Notes: generated from the sequence alone by a model not told the origin. A stretch of 64,000 nucleotides of DNA from Pseudomonas sp. KU43P (GCF_033095865.1 NZ_AP019365.1:1833501-1897500), one strand, 5' to 3'. Shown: positions 46,127 through 54,777, counted from the first letter of the stretch. Numbers and translations are program-made.

Positions 46127-49100
46127 ACATGACCGTCGAAGCGAGCGGCTTGCCGCTGTTGCCCGCGCAAGCGCTTGGCGTGCCAGTGCAGCCGATGCCC
46201 CGTCAGGAGGTGGCGAGGTTCATCACCTTGCAACTGGCCGCGCTGCCGGCCCCAGGCCTGCTGCAGGCCGCCTTGCAGCAGTGGCAGGGGCAACACGACG
46301 CCTTGCGCCTGCGTATCGGCCAGGCGACCGGCTATCGTGGCCTGCGCCAGTTCTTCGAGGCCCAGGGGCGGGCCCCGGTGGTCACGCGTGTGGCGGCGGA
46401 TGACGCCGCCGGCCGCCAGGCCTGGTTCGAGCAGACGGTGGATGTGCAGGCCGATGCGCCTGTCGCGCTGCTGCTGTGCGAGCGGGCTGATGGCGGTGGC
46501 GAGCTGGTGCTCGGCGTGCTGGCCGCGGTGGCCGATGAGGCCAGCCTGCCGTTGCTGGCGCAGCGCCTTGCGGCTGCCTGCCAGGGCGAGTGGGCCGCGG
46601 CTGAAGAGGGGGATTTCGAACAGTACGTGCAGTGGCGCAGCGAAGTTATGGTCGATGAAGACGCCGCCACAGCACGGGCCTACTGGGCCGCGCTCGACGC
46701 GACGGCTGCCGGTGCCCAGCAGTTGCCCTGGCGACAGGCCCAGGGCAGCCCGCGCTGTGCCCATGCCGCACTCGACGCGGTGGTGCTGCAGAGCTTGAGC
46801 GGCTTGGGCGTGCCACTGGAGACGGTACTGCAGGGCGCCTGGTGGTTGCTGCTGGCACGCCTGGATGGCCAGCCAAGCCAGGTGGTCAACTGGAGGTACG
46901 ACAGCCGCCGTGACTATGACTACTTCGCCAGCAGCGTGGGCGTGTACCACAAGCAACTGCCGCTGCTCATCGACTATCAGGCCGACCAGCCCGTGCAAGC
47001 CTGGTTGCAAAACCTGGCCGCGCAGCTGGAGCAGCACGGTACCTGGCAGGAGTACTACGCCCCCGAACTGCCCCCAGGGTTGTCGCCTGCGGCCATCGGC
47101 TTCGCTTTGCTGCCTGTTCACCCAGCCTTGCCGGGCGGTTGGAAGGTGCTGGGGCTGAAATCTCCGGCACTTGGCCAAGAGGTGCTGCTGCACGTGGACC
47201 TGGACCCGGCACAGCCCCAGGTAGTGCTGCAGCATTGGGCTTCGCTGCAGTGCCCTACCTTGCTGCTGGAGCAGTACGTGACGTTGCTGGCGAGTATCGC
47301 CCAGGCCCCAGGCACGGCGTTGGCCAGCCTGGCCCTGGTCGGTGAGCAGCAGCGCGGCCTGGTGCTGGAGCGCAACATCGACGTCGCAGCGGTCACGGCG
47401 GGCGAGCTGTTGCCGGTACGTGTTGCACGCTGGTTGCAGGAGCAGCCACAGGCACTGGCAGTGGTCGAGCCCGGCGCGTCCTGGAGCTGGCAGCAATTGG
47501 ACCAGTTGGCGAACACCCTGGCCGCGCGTCTGCAAGCCGAAGGGGTTGGCGAAAACAGCGTGGTGGGCCTGCTGCTGCCGCGCTCGGCTCAGTGGCTGGC
47601 GGCGGTGCTCGCATGCTGGAAATGCGCGGCTGCCTATGTGCCGCTGGACCCGGCCTGGCCTGGCGCGCGACGCGAGCAGGTGTGCCGCCTGGCCGGGGTA
47701 CAGGTGCAGGTCGATGCTTCGCTGTTCGAACAGCTCGGCAACACGGTCCAGGCGTTCGCAGCGCGTCCGCTGCACACCCACAGCGCCGCCTATGTGCTGT
47801 TCACCTCCGGCTCCACCGGTGAACCCAAAGGCGTGGTCATCGAACATGGCCAACTGGCCGGTTATCTGCAGGCGGCCGAACAGGCCTTGGGGCTCGCCAC
47901 CTGCAAGCACTTCGCCTTCAGCGCCACGGTAGCGGCCGACCTGGGCCTTACCAGCCTGTTCGGTGCTTTGCAGGTAGGCGCCACCTTGCATGTGGCCGAC
48001 GAAGCGGTGATGCAGGACCCCGCAGCCTTCGCCGTCTTCGTGCGCGAGCAGGGCATCGACTGCCTGAAGATCGTGCCGTCGCACCTCGCTGCGCTGCTGG
48101 ACAACGCCCAGGCCTGCCTGCCTTCCACGGTGGTGCTGGGCGGCGAGGCGCCGGGTGCGCAACTGCTGGAGCGCATTCACCGGCTGGCACCGCAGGCCCG
48201 CGTGTTCAACCACTACGGCCCGACCGAGGCCACGGTCGGGGTGCTGGTGCAGCGGCTGCAGGCCGGCGCACCGGCGCCGGGTTTCGCCGAGGTGCTGGCA
48301 GGCAACCGGGTGTACGTGCTGACGGCCGATGGGCAGTTGGCAGCTGTAGGCGAGTTGGGTGAGCTGCACCTGGCCGGGCGCCAGCTGTGCCGTGGCTACC
48401 TGGGGAGTGACAGCGGCGAGCCGCGTTTCATCGACAACCCCCTGCGCCCCGGCGAACGCCTGTATCGCACAGGTGACCTGGCGCGCTACCAGCCTGACGG
48501 CAGCATTCTGCTGCAAGGCCGCCAGGATCATCAGGTGAAGATTCGTGGCTTCCGAATCGAGCTGGCCGAGGTGGAAGCGCGCCTGCTTGAGATCGAGGGT
48601 ATCGCCCAGGGCGCAGTGGTCACGCTCGAGCCGCAACCAGGGCAGCAAGAATTGCTGGCCTGCTACGTCGCCCCGGCGCTGGATGAGGCGACCCTGCGCG
48701 CACGCTTGGCCGCGAGCTTGCCGGCAGCCATGGTCCCGGCCCACTTGCGCCGCCTGCAAAGCCTGCCTCGCTTGGCCAATGGCAAGGTCGACCGGCGTGC
48801 CTTGGCGCAATTGCCAGCCCAGGCGGAGCAGCGCGAGCCGCACGACGAACCGCAGGACGCGCTGCAGCGCCTGCTGGCCCAGCGCATGGCCCAGTTGCTC
48901 GGGCGCGACAAGGTCGGCATCCACACCGACTTCTTCGCTGCCGGTGGTCATTCGCTGCTGATCATCAAGTTGGTGGCGGGTATTCGCAAGTTGCTCAACT
49001 GCGAGATTGCCCCGGCACTGGTGTTCGAGCATCCCACGGTGGCGGGGCTGGCCGAGGCGCTGCAGGCAGGCGAGGCGAACAGGGGGCAGTTACAGAGGAT

Positions 49101-49185
49101 CGCCCAGGCTCGCCTGCAACTGGAAAGCATGAGCCCGGAAGAAAAGGCCCGATTGCTGGCCAAGGCGAACAACGCCACGGCCTAG
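46123..49185 (+). CDS. NRPS interface-A(Asp)-T protein for beta-hydroxyaspartate
   Basis: A 1020-residue synthetase. The first 430 residues resemble a condensation domain but have LGVLAAVADEASLPLL where HHxxxDG should be, so it cannot condense. It fits the interface domain described for siderophore beta-hydroxylase systems, thought to seat the hydroxylase on the carrier-bound substrate. The A domain (HSAAYVLFTSGSTGEPKG) gives the code DLTKVGHVG, the canonical aspartate code. The carrier domain is AAGGHSLLIIKL near residue 938. The working C domain and the hydroxylase for this module sit at the end of the preceding protein, so the module is split over two chains. There is no thioesterase; the chain passes on. 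ATGA overlap with the upstream gene. Confidence 0.9.
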   Translation: MNMTVEASGLPLLPAQALGVPVQPMPRQEVARFITLQLAALPAPGLLQAALQQWQGQHDALRLRIGQATGYRGLRQFFEAQGRAPVVTRVAADDAAGRQAWFEQTVDVQADAPVALLLCERADGGGELVLGVLAAVADEASLPLLAQRLAAACQGEWAAAEEGDFEQYVQWRSEVMVDEDAATARAYWAALDATAAGAQQLPWRQAQGSPRCAHAALDAVVLQSLSGLGVPLETVLQGAWWLLLARLDGQPSQVVNWRYDSRRDYDYFASSVGVYHKQLPLLIDYQADQPVQAWLQNLAAQLEQHGTWQEYYAPELPPGLSPAAIGFALLPVHPALPGGWKVLGLKSPALGQEVLLHVDLDPAQPQVVLQHWASLQCPTLLLEQYVTLLASIAQAPGTALASLALVGEQQRGLVLERNIDVAAVTAGELLPVRVARWLQEQPQALAVVEPGASWSWQQLDQLANTLAARLQAEGVGENSVVGLLLPRSAQWLAAVLACWKCAAAYVPLDPAWPGARREQVCRLAGVQVQVDASLFEQLGNTVQAFAARPLHTHSAAYVLFTSGSTGEPKGVVIEHGQLAGYLQAAEQALGLATCKHFAFSATVAADLGLTSLFGALQVGATLHVADEAVMQDPAAFAVFVREQGIDCLKIVPSHLAALLDNAQACLPSTVVLGGEAPGAQLLERIHRLAPQARVFNHYGPTEATVGVLVQRLQAGAPAPGFAEVLAGNRVYVLTADGQLAAVGELGELHLAGRQLCRGYLGSDSGEPRFIDNPLRPGERLYRTGDLARYQPDGSILLQGRQDHQVKIRGFRIELAEVEARLLEIEGIAQGAVVTLEPQPGQQELLACYVAPALDEATLRARLAASLPAAMVPAHLRRLQSLPRLANGKVDRRALAQLPAQAEQREPHDEPQDALQRLLAQRMAQLLGRDKVGIHTDFFAAGGHSLLIIKLVAGIRKLLNCEIAPALVFEHPTVAGLAEALQAGEANRGQLQRIAQARLQLESMSPEEKARLLAKANNATA

Positions 49186-49207
49186 CTTGGCGACATGGCA
49201 CGTGATG

Positions 49208-49232
49208 AAGGCAGCCCTCGGGCTGCCTTTTT
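49208..49232 (+). terminator. Rho-independent terminator after the NRPS operon
   Basis: AAGGCAGCCC pairs with GGGCTGCCTT across a short loop and is followed by a T run, 22 bases after the stop codon. It separates the NRPS pair from fpvA, which therefore has its own promoter somewhere in 49233-49412. No consensus IS box is seen there. Confidence 0.85.
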
Positions 49233-49412
49233 CATGGCCGTGAAAACCGCCCGCAAACGTAAATGAAAAAAGTTATCAGTTTTTTTAACGTTCGTGCGTC
49301 TTACTAGTGAGCCGCACTAAACGCGTTGTTCCATCCGCGTGGTCCTCACCCCAAACGGTTCATAGAGACCGTCAACCAAACACTCATAGAACAGTCGGAG
49401 TCAGTTGCGCAC

Positions 49413-51944
49413 ATGAAGTCCAAACGTACGCGAAACAAGGGGGGCGCCGTTGCTGGCAAGCCAGGTAAGTGGAGCCTGCAGGCTTCGGCACTGGTACTGA
49501 GCCTGGCGATGGCGCACGCGCATGCCAAACCGGTGGCGGTGGACATTCCAGCCCAGCCGCTGGACCAGGCCTTGGTTAGCCTCGGTCAGCAGACCGGGCT
49601 GCAGATGGTTTACTCGCCCGACCTGGTCAGCGGCAAGCGTGCACCCAAGGTCAGCGGCACCATGGAGCCTGACCAAGCGCTCGCGCAACTGCTGGCCGGC
49701 GCTGGCCTCACCTACCGTATCGAGAACAATTCGGTGCTGCTGATCAGCACCGACAGCAGCGACATCGGCGCAGGCGCCATGGTCATCGGTGAAACCACCA
49801 TCATGGGCCAGGGGATGGGCCAGGCCACCGAGAACACCGGTTCCTACACGCCGGGCCTGACCAGCGTCGGCTCCAAGAGCCCGACTTCGCTGAAGGAAAC
49901 CCCGCAATCGGTGTCGGTGGTTACCCGCCAGTTGATCGAGGATCGCCAGATCACCGACATCAACGATGCGATGAAGACCGTGCCCGGCGTGACCGTGCAG
50001 AGCAACACCTTCCGTATCCAGGACTTCTATTCGCGCGGCTTCCCGATCCAGAACATCCAGCTCGACGGCGCCGCGCCCATGGCCCTGGGCACCACGGCCG
50101 GCAGTTTCTATTCGTCGAACGTCTACGACCTCGCCGAATTCGACCACGTCGAAGTGCTGCGCGGTGCCAGCGCGCTGTTCGGCGGCACCGGCGACCCGGG
50201 CGGCATCATCAACCTGGTGCGCAAGCGCCCACTGGACTTCTACCAGCTCAAGTTCACCGCCTCGGCGGGTAGCTGGGACAACTACCGCAGCGAGCTGGAC
50301 GTGACCGGCCCGCTGGGCTTTGATGGCAAGCTGCGTGGCCGCATGGTGGTGGCCTATCAGGACCGCCAGTACTTCGTCGACAACCGCGCCACCGACAAGC
50401 CGCTCATCTACGGCGTGCTCGAGGCTGATGTCACCGACGACACCATGCTCACCGCTGGCGTGCGCTACAACAAAGTGCATGAAACCGGTACTGCCTCGGC
50501 CGTGCCGCGCTACAGCAACGGTGCCGACCTGGGCCTGCCGCGCCACACCGGCCTGTCCACCACCTGGGCCTATGCCGATGGCTATTCCCGCGAATACTTC
50601 GCCAAGGTCGACCATCGCCTGAACGACGACTGGAAGCTCAACCTGAGCTACACCAACATCTACGACACCATCGACACCAACAACGCCACCACCCTGGGTT
50701 CGGTCAACCCGGTCACCGGCAGCGGCGTGACCCGCTACGGCACCTGGGTCACCCAATGGAGCGAACAGCACCTCTGGGATGCCAACGTCTCGGGTGACTT
50801 CAGCATGTTCGGCCTCGACCACCGCCTGGTGGTCGGCGGTGACTATCAGGAGATCGACAGCCGCTGGCAAGGTACCGGCCGCTTCACCACCGCCGGTGGC
50901 CCGGTCAATGTCTTCGACCCAGACTCCACGCCGTGGGACGATCCGGGGGCGCGGCCGAACATCAGCCGCGACTACAAGCCCAACAGCCAGACCCAGTACG
51001 GCCTGTATTCGAGCCTGCGGCTGCAGCTGGCCGAGCCGCTGCACGTGATCCTTGGCGCACGGGTACAGCGTTACAAGTTCGACCAGACCTACCAGTCTGC
51101 CAACGCTGCTGGCGTGTGGACCCAGCAGTCGCGTGTCGACATGCGTGAGCCGACCAAGGTCACGCCGTTCGGCGGCATCGTCTACGACCTGAACGACGAG
51201 TGGGCGGCTTACGCCAGCTACGCGGAAATCTACAAGCCGCAGCAGAACCTGCTGGCTGGCCCGGCGAGCTCGGGCTCGACGCTCGACCCGATGAAAGGCA
51301 AGACCTACGAAACCGGGATCAAGGGCGAGCTGTTCGGTGGTGCGGTCAACACCAGCATCGCGCTGTACTACACCAAGCGTGAAGACCAGGCCGTGTTGGA
51401 CCCGAACTACCCGTCCAGTGCGGTGCTGTTCGGTGGCAACTGCTGCTACCTCAATGGCGGCGAGACCATCAGCAAGGGTGTCGACATGGAAATTTCCGGC
51501 GAGATCCTGCCGGACTGGATGATGATGGCCAGCTACACCCTCAACCTGAACAAGAACCGCGACACCGGGAGGGCGCTGAGCACTGTCACGCCCAAGCACT
51601 TGGCCAAGCTGTTCACCACCTATCGCCTGCCGGGCGTGCTGAACGACTTCCGCGTCGGTGGTGGCGTGGACATCCAGAGCGCCACCAAGGTCAGCGGCAC
51701 TGCCGCGACCTATGACAGCCTGGGTAATGTGGTGCAGGCGGATGTGCCGTTCGAGTACCAGCAAGGGGGCTATGCGATCTGGAACGCGATGGTCGACTAC
51801 CGCATCGACGAGCACTGGAACGTGGCGCTCAATGGCAACAACCTGTTCGACAAGAAGTACTACCAGACGGTGGGGACGTCGACCTATGGCAACTACTATG
51901 GCGATCCGCGCAACTTCATGCTGACGGTGCGGGCTACGTACTGA
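49413..51944 (+). CDS. fpvA: TonB-dependent ferripyoverdine receptor FpvA
   Basis: An 843-residue outer-membrane siderophore receptor. After a long signal peptide (LQASALVLSLAMAHAHA) comes the STN signalling domain (VDIPAQPLDQALVSLGQQTG), which means the receptor can report ligand to an anti-sigma factor. The plug domain follows (LKETPQSVSVVTRQLIEDR, HVEVLRGASALFGGTGDPGG), then the barrel (YAEIYKPQQN, LFDKKYYQTVGT) ending in a terminal Tyr. The layout and its place among the pyoverdine NRPS genes identify it as FpvA. No anti-sigma gene (fpvR) is adjacent in the window. The ATG at 49413 was chosen to place the signal peptide correctly; GGAG lies 12 bases upstream. Confidence 0.94.
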   Translation: MKSKRTRNKGGAVAGKPGKWSLQASALVLSLAMAHAHAKPVAVDIPAQPLDQALVSLGQQTGLQMVYSPDLVSGKRAPKVSGTMEPDQALAQLLAGAGLTYRIENNSVLLISTDSSDIGAGAMVIGETTIMGQGMGQATENTGSYTPGLTSVGSKSPTSLKETPQSVSVVTRQLIEDRQITDINDAMKTVPGVTVQSNTFRIQDFYSRGFPIQNIQLDGAAPMALGTTAGSFYSSNVYDLAEFDHVEVLRGASALFGGTGDPGGIINLVRKRPLDFYQLKFTASAGSWDNYRSELDVTGPLGFDGKLRGRMVVAYQDRQYFVDNRATDKPLIYGVLEADVTDDTMLTAGVRYNKVHETGTASAVPRYSNGADLGLPRHTGLSTTWAYADGYSREYFAKVDHRLNDDWKLNLSYTNIYDTIDTNNATTLGSVNPVTGSGVTRYGTWVTQWSEQHLWDANVSGDFSMFGLDHRLVVGGDYQEIDSRWQGTGRFTTAGGPVNVFDPDSTPWDDPGARPNISRDYKPNSQTQYGLYSSLRLQLAEPLHVILGARVQRYKFDQTYQSANAAGVWTQQSRVDMREPTKVTPFGGIVYDLNDEWAAYASYAEIYKPQQNLLAGPASSGSTLDPMKGKTYETGIKGELFGGAVNTSIALYYTKREDQAVLDPNYPSSAVLFGGNCCYLNGGETISKGVDMEISGEILPDWMMMASYTLNLNKNRDTGRALSTVTPKHLAKLFTTYRLPGVLNDFRVGGGVDIQSATKVSGTAATYDSLGNVVQADVPFEYQQGGYAIWNAMVDYRIDEHWNVALNGNNLFDKKYYQTVGTSTYGNYYGDPRNFMLTVRATY

Positions 51945-51960
51945 GTGTTGAGGGTGTGAG

Positions 51961-51988
51961 AAAAACCGGGGCTTGCTCCGGTTTTTTT
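51961..51988 (+). terminator. Rho-independent terminator after fpvA
   Basis: AAAAACCGG pairs with CCGGTTTTT around GGCTTGCT, with seven T at the end, 16 bases after the fpvA stop. Confidence 0.9.
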
Positions 51989-52003
51989 GTGCTTGTCGTG
52001 GGT

Positions 52004-52284
52004 TTTCTGGCGCCCTTGAGATCGAGCGCCGCCCGCGCGGCGCATCGCGGATGAATCCGCTCCTACATTTGTTGCAACGTGCCTATGCCTGATAGGCCAT
52101 GGTTGCCTGCCTTGTTAGTACGACGTGATTAGTGGGTTGGTGCTGATGCCCACCCTATTGTTCGCCGGGCGCCAAAGGCGGACAACCATGGCCTGACAGA
52201 CTGCGGCACGTTGCAACAAATGTAGGAGCGGATTCATCCGCGATGCGCCGCGCGGGCGGCGCTCGATCTCAAGGACGCCAGCGA
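52004..52284. mobile_element. MITE-like element with 80-base inverted repeats
   Basis: The arms 52004-52083 and 52205-52284 are reverse complements with a single mismatch over 80 bases; the inner 66 are identical. They flank a 121-base centre with no coding potential. A decayed relative with the same arm sequence and part of the same centre lies at 18336-18508. No transposase is present. It may be a MITE or a large REP-like unit. The rest of the 532-base gap 51945-52476 contains only the fpvA terminator and, after 52285, nothing I recognise. Confidence 0.7.
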
Positions 52285-52476
52285 TGGGGCCTTTACATCC
52301 ACAGTGTGGAAAATCTTTGGTTTGGTGAGCGATTGTCTCTTTAAAAGTGACTATTTGAGAACGAGCGTGTAGGACATTTCAGCGTGCTTTGTAGGATCAC
52401 TCTTGCTGTGTTTCGGGGTGATTTTCTTGCTCTTGGTGGGTGCTAGCTTCCCGGCTTTCACTCGAGGAGATAGCGC

Positions 52477-52752
52477 ATGGCACGTTTCAGGATCCAAGGC
52501 AGGAACCAGGCCTTGAACGGGGATCGCACCACCACAGGGGCCGTATGCCTGGCTAGCGGCACCGGATTCAAAGGGCGTGGGCGTGAAGCATTGCGGGTGC
52601 AGGACAAGACCACCCCATGTCCTGTCTGTGGTGAAGTCGGAACGCTCGTCGAGGGCGTACAAAACTTCGTGATCCAAGGCCGCCCGGCGGTGATTGATGG
52701 GGCGTTGGTGGCGTGCAAATGCCCCTTGGTATGCACGCCTTTTACCTCCTAA
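52477..52752 (+). CDS. PAAR-domain protein (truncated effector N-terminus)
   Basis: A 91-residue protein made of a single PAAR domain, the spike tip that caps VgrG in type VI secretion: TTTGAVCLASGTGFKGRGRE, CPVCGEVGTLVEG, NFVIQGRPAVIDGALVACKC. GAGGAGA precedes the ATG. In related effectors the PAAR domain continues into a linker and toxin. Here it ends six residues after KCPLVC, and the toxin-like sequence follows in a different frame, so the effector looks broken by a deletion or frameshift. The PAAR part alone could still work as a spike. Confidence 0.8.
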   Translation: MARFRIQGRNQALNGDRTTTGAVCLASGTGFKGRGREALRVQDKTTPCPVCGEVGTLVEGVQNFVIQGRPAVIDGALVACKCPLVCTPFTS

Positions 52753-52817
52753 GTTCCAAGCAATGGAGCTTGGCAATATTGCTGCTGCAATGGCCCTTTG
52801 GGCCATGGGACCATAAG

Positions 52818-53216
52818 ATGACGATTGGACAAAGGTTCGGTGGGCCTTGGCAAAAGCAAGGCCACGTCGACGACTTCTACGATATCTGGTCGAACATCCA
52901 CTATGGCTACGTAGGGCGCGCTGGCGGCCTATCTGAAAGCGCTCTTCTGGACGGCGCGGGGCTTGAACAGATTGCATCAGACTCGATTCGGAAAGTTCAA
53001 AAGTGGGACGAGCGAAAAGGGCCACAGCGCTCCGCAGACATCGAAGCATTGAGGGCTTGGGATGATATAGGTGACCGAATCGCTATCAGCATTGGCGTCA
53101 ACCTGTACAAAAAGCACCCAAACGGCGGGATTACGGCAAAGATACTCATGGACGAAGTTTTAGTATTGCCTCGTTCAAGCTGGGGAGATGGCATACGTGA
53201 CCACGTCTGCAAATAA
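52818..53216 (+). CDS. Polymorphic toxin type 44-like domain (orphan toxin tip)
   Basis: A 132-residue sequence read from the ATG at 52818; the frame is open back to 52713 inside the PAAR gene. The core HVDDFYDIWSNIHYGYVGRA followed by GGLSESALLDGAGLEQ is what I recognise as the Ntox44 domain found at the end of PAAR-type effectors. It is in a different frame from PAAR, and the usual linker of one to two hundred residues is missing. It may be silent, or expressed as a small stand-alone toxin domain. The gene after it overlaps its end and could be its antidote. No SD-like sequence stands out before 52818. Confidence 0.6.
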   Translation: MTIGQRFGGPWQKQGHVDDFYDIWSNIHYGYVGRAGGLSESALLDGAGLEQIASDSIRKVQKWDERKGPQRSADIEALRAWDDIGDRIAISIGVNLYKKHPNGGITAKILMDEVLVLPRSSWGDGIRDHVCK

Positions 53217-53589
53217 GCCGAAACGGCATTTCTGGCGTTGGATGACGGCGCTATTACTCGCGCCCATCATCTTTTGGTATGTCGCCACGCCTCAAGTGAG
53301 TTTCCATTTCTCTGACAAAGGACAAGGGCGCCTCGGGTACATTTTGAATATTCAGCACGCTATCTCAAAAGGTGAGATCTACCCAGGTGGAGCCACGGGT
53401 GGTGCAGGGCACATTTTCCCGAACGATCAGTTCTTCATGGAGTTCGATTGGAACAACAGGGGAGAATCGCACTGCATTCGGGTTAAGCCGAAGTGGCCGA
53501 ACACCGATGTTTACATCGGGGCAGATGGTGCTGTCGATAGCCGCACTGACGGTAAACTTATCGAAGCATGTGGGCCACTACCCAAATAG
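53197..53589 (+). CDS. Small membrane-anchored protein, putative immunity to the type 44 toxin
   Basis: A 130-residue protein with one N-terminal hydrophobic segment (MTALLLAPIIFWYVATPQV) after a basic start, then a soluble domain with HFSDKGQGRLGYILNI, FFMEFDWNN and CIRVKPKWPNTDVYIG. The membrane anchor and exported domain fit an immunity protein acting in the periplasm. It overlaps the toxin reading frame by 20 bases. The GTG at 53197 was preferred because GGGGAG lies nine bases upstream; an ATG at 53188 has the SD too close. A terminator follows directly. I do not recognise the family. Confidence 0.6.
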   Translation: MTTSANKPKRHFWRWMTALLLAPIIFWYVATPQVSFHFSDKGQGRLGYILNIQHAISKGEIYPGGATGGAGHIFPNDQFFMEFDWNNRGESHCIRVKPKWPNTDVYIGADGAVDSRTDGKLIEACGPLPK

Positions 53590-53590
53590 G

Positions 53591-53613
53591 AAACCCGCCT
53601 AGGCGGGTTTTCT
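53591..53613 (+). terminator. Rho-independent terminator
   Basis: AAACCCGCC pairs with GGCGGGTTT around TA, followed by a short T-rich stretch, directly after the stop of the putative immunity gene. From here to 53814 I see no gene. Confidence 0.85.
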
Positions 53614-53814
53614 CATGACGACTCACTGCAAATGCACTTTGAATTCTGTGACTGCCTGTCGCATCGCCGCCTAACCGCTGACACTTGACTCGCAATCGGT
53701 TAGCCGGCGCCTGATGCAATTGGAGGAGGGGCGGCATGTGACGAGGGCCGTGTAAGGCTTTGTCGGTTTTTTGAGAAAACGGTTGGCTCAGCTCTAGTGC
53801 TCCGCAGGTCAGGT

Positions 53815-54131
53815 GTAAGACATTTCTGAATCTGAAACCAAATGCTTCAGGATTCGCATATTTGGGAATTATCCTACGAGCGCTGCTGAAGTTTCGCTGT
53901 TGTCGGGGAAATGCCTCACGGATAACGTTCTCGGGTCGTTCCGGCGACCGGGTGTGAAAACCCGACGATAAGCAATCTCGGCCAGCTGTCATGGCGGCCG
54001 TGCGCGGGCAGACTTCGGTCTGGCCGAGTTTTCCTTTGCTTCCTCGGTTTCTCACCCCGCGTACGGCTGCCACCTAAACCCGTGAGAAGGTTCAGGTGGT
54101 GGTTCCTTTAAGTAAGCGAAGGGAAATCACC
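53815..54131 (+). promoter_or_regulatory. Candidate structured RNA leader, copy 2
   Basis: Homologous to 33266-33586. The same stems form: 53934-53939 with 53944-53949 (TCCG loop; the innermost pair is U-G here, C-G in copy 1), 53993-54004 with 54060-54071, and inside it 54006-54013 with 54018-54025 capped by a TTCG tetraloop. In the inner stem one G-C pair of copy 1 becomes A-U and one G-U becomes A-U, keeping the pairing. The GGGAA of AAGGGAAATCACC just before the ATG serves as ribosome-binding site. Confidence 0.5.
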
Positions 54132-54407
54132 ATGAATAAGATCGTCCCCGATCCTCCCCGCCGTAAACCTGTCACTACCCCTTTCTTCACCGTCCAATCC
54201 GACATGTACCCGCCCGACGCCCTGGCTCACGTCAGCGAGCTGCTACGTGGCGTCATCGAAACCCTCGACGAACACTGCCGCGCCCGCGCTGGCGAATATG
54301 GCCTGAGCATGCTGGGCAATGCCATGCATGCCAGCGAGATTGCCTACACGCTCGTGGAGCATGTGCACACTCGGCTGTATGGCCAACAAGTGTGGGGTGA
54401 GATATGA
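54132..54407 (+). CDS. DUF6124-type small protein (intact copy)
   Basis: A 91-residue protein starting MNKIVPDPPRRKPVTTPFFT, then LAHVSELLRGVIETLDEHCR, GLSMLGNAMHASEIAYTLVE and HVHTRLYGQQVWGEI. It is predicted mainly helical with no signal or membrane segment. I recognise the family (DUF6124) from Pseudomonas but no function is known. It is the full-length counterpart of the frameshifted 33587-33857. Its stop overlaps the start of the next gene (ATGA), so translation was coupled with the DUF3077-type gene before that gene broke. Confidence 0.8.
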   Translation: MNKIVPDPPRRKPVTTPFFTVQSDMYPPDALAHVSELLRGVIETLDEHCRARAGEYGLSMLGNAMHASEIAYTLVEHVHTRLYGQQVWGEI

Positions 54408-54676
54408 CGGATAAACCCAGGATCATTACCACCGTCGGCGTGGAGACTTTCCTTGATGTGGGGTTCCCGCCAGCAGGCCTGCTGCGTGTGTAGCCTGGTA
54501 TTCCGATCGATGATGCCTATGAGCAAGTTTCGGTGCTGCTGGGCTACATCAAGCACCTAGTGCGTGAGGGCGACCTGGAGGATGACCATAAGTTGCTTGG
54601 TGCAGCGGATTACCTGAGCGCCATGGCCAAGGCGTTGATGAACGATATCGAGATGGCCAAGAACCGCCTGCATTGA
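54404..54676 (+). pseudogene. DUF3077-type small protein, nonsense mutation
   Basis: This 91-codon stretch aligns along its full length with the intact gene at 33862-34134 but has TAG at 54491-54493, where the intact copy has CAG. That cuts the product to 29 residues. After the stop the frame stays open and conserved (GIPIDDAYEQVSVLLGYIKHL, DDHKLLGAADYLSAMAKALM) to a natural TGA at 54676. The single C-to-T change and otherwise intact frame suggest recent loss. Confidence 0.85.
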
Positions 54677-54682
54677 GCTCGA

Positions 54683-54777
54683 GGGCCCTATCGCCGGCAA
54701 GCCGGCTCCCACAGGTACACCACCGCTCTTGAGGCTGGTGATGTACCTGTGGGAGCTGGCTTGCCAGCGATAGGGCC
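54683..54777. repeat. REP pair (inverted), end of cassette copy 2
   Basis: Inverted REP arms from GGGCCCTATCGCCGGC to GCCAGCGATAGGGCC. It corresponds to 34141-34236 and closes the second cassette. It also lies between convergent genes. Confidence 0.85.

Noticed and set aside
49260..49340. A possible IS box for fpvA (TAAAC at 49318, CGT at 49338; also TAAAT at 49260)
   Set aside because: The first has 15-base spacing and a mismatch; the second has no CGT at 16-17 bases. Receptor genes can be read by a different sigma factor (FpvI type), so I do not call it.
53670..53710. Inverted repeat GCCTAACCG / CGGTTAGC as an attachment site
   Set aside because: The arms are short, no integrase or tRNA gene is nearby, and no second copy was seen at another boundary.
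53558..54073. Reverse-strand frames across both leaders sharing the peptide RQQRNFSSARRI
   Set aside because: The two copies do share protein sequence here, but the changes between copies preserve RNA stems on the forward strand, the frames have different lengths and starts, and no ribosome-binding site is seen. A search for in-frame conservation across species would settle it.
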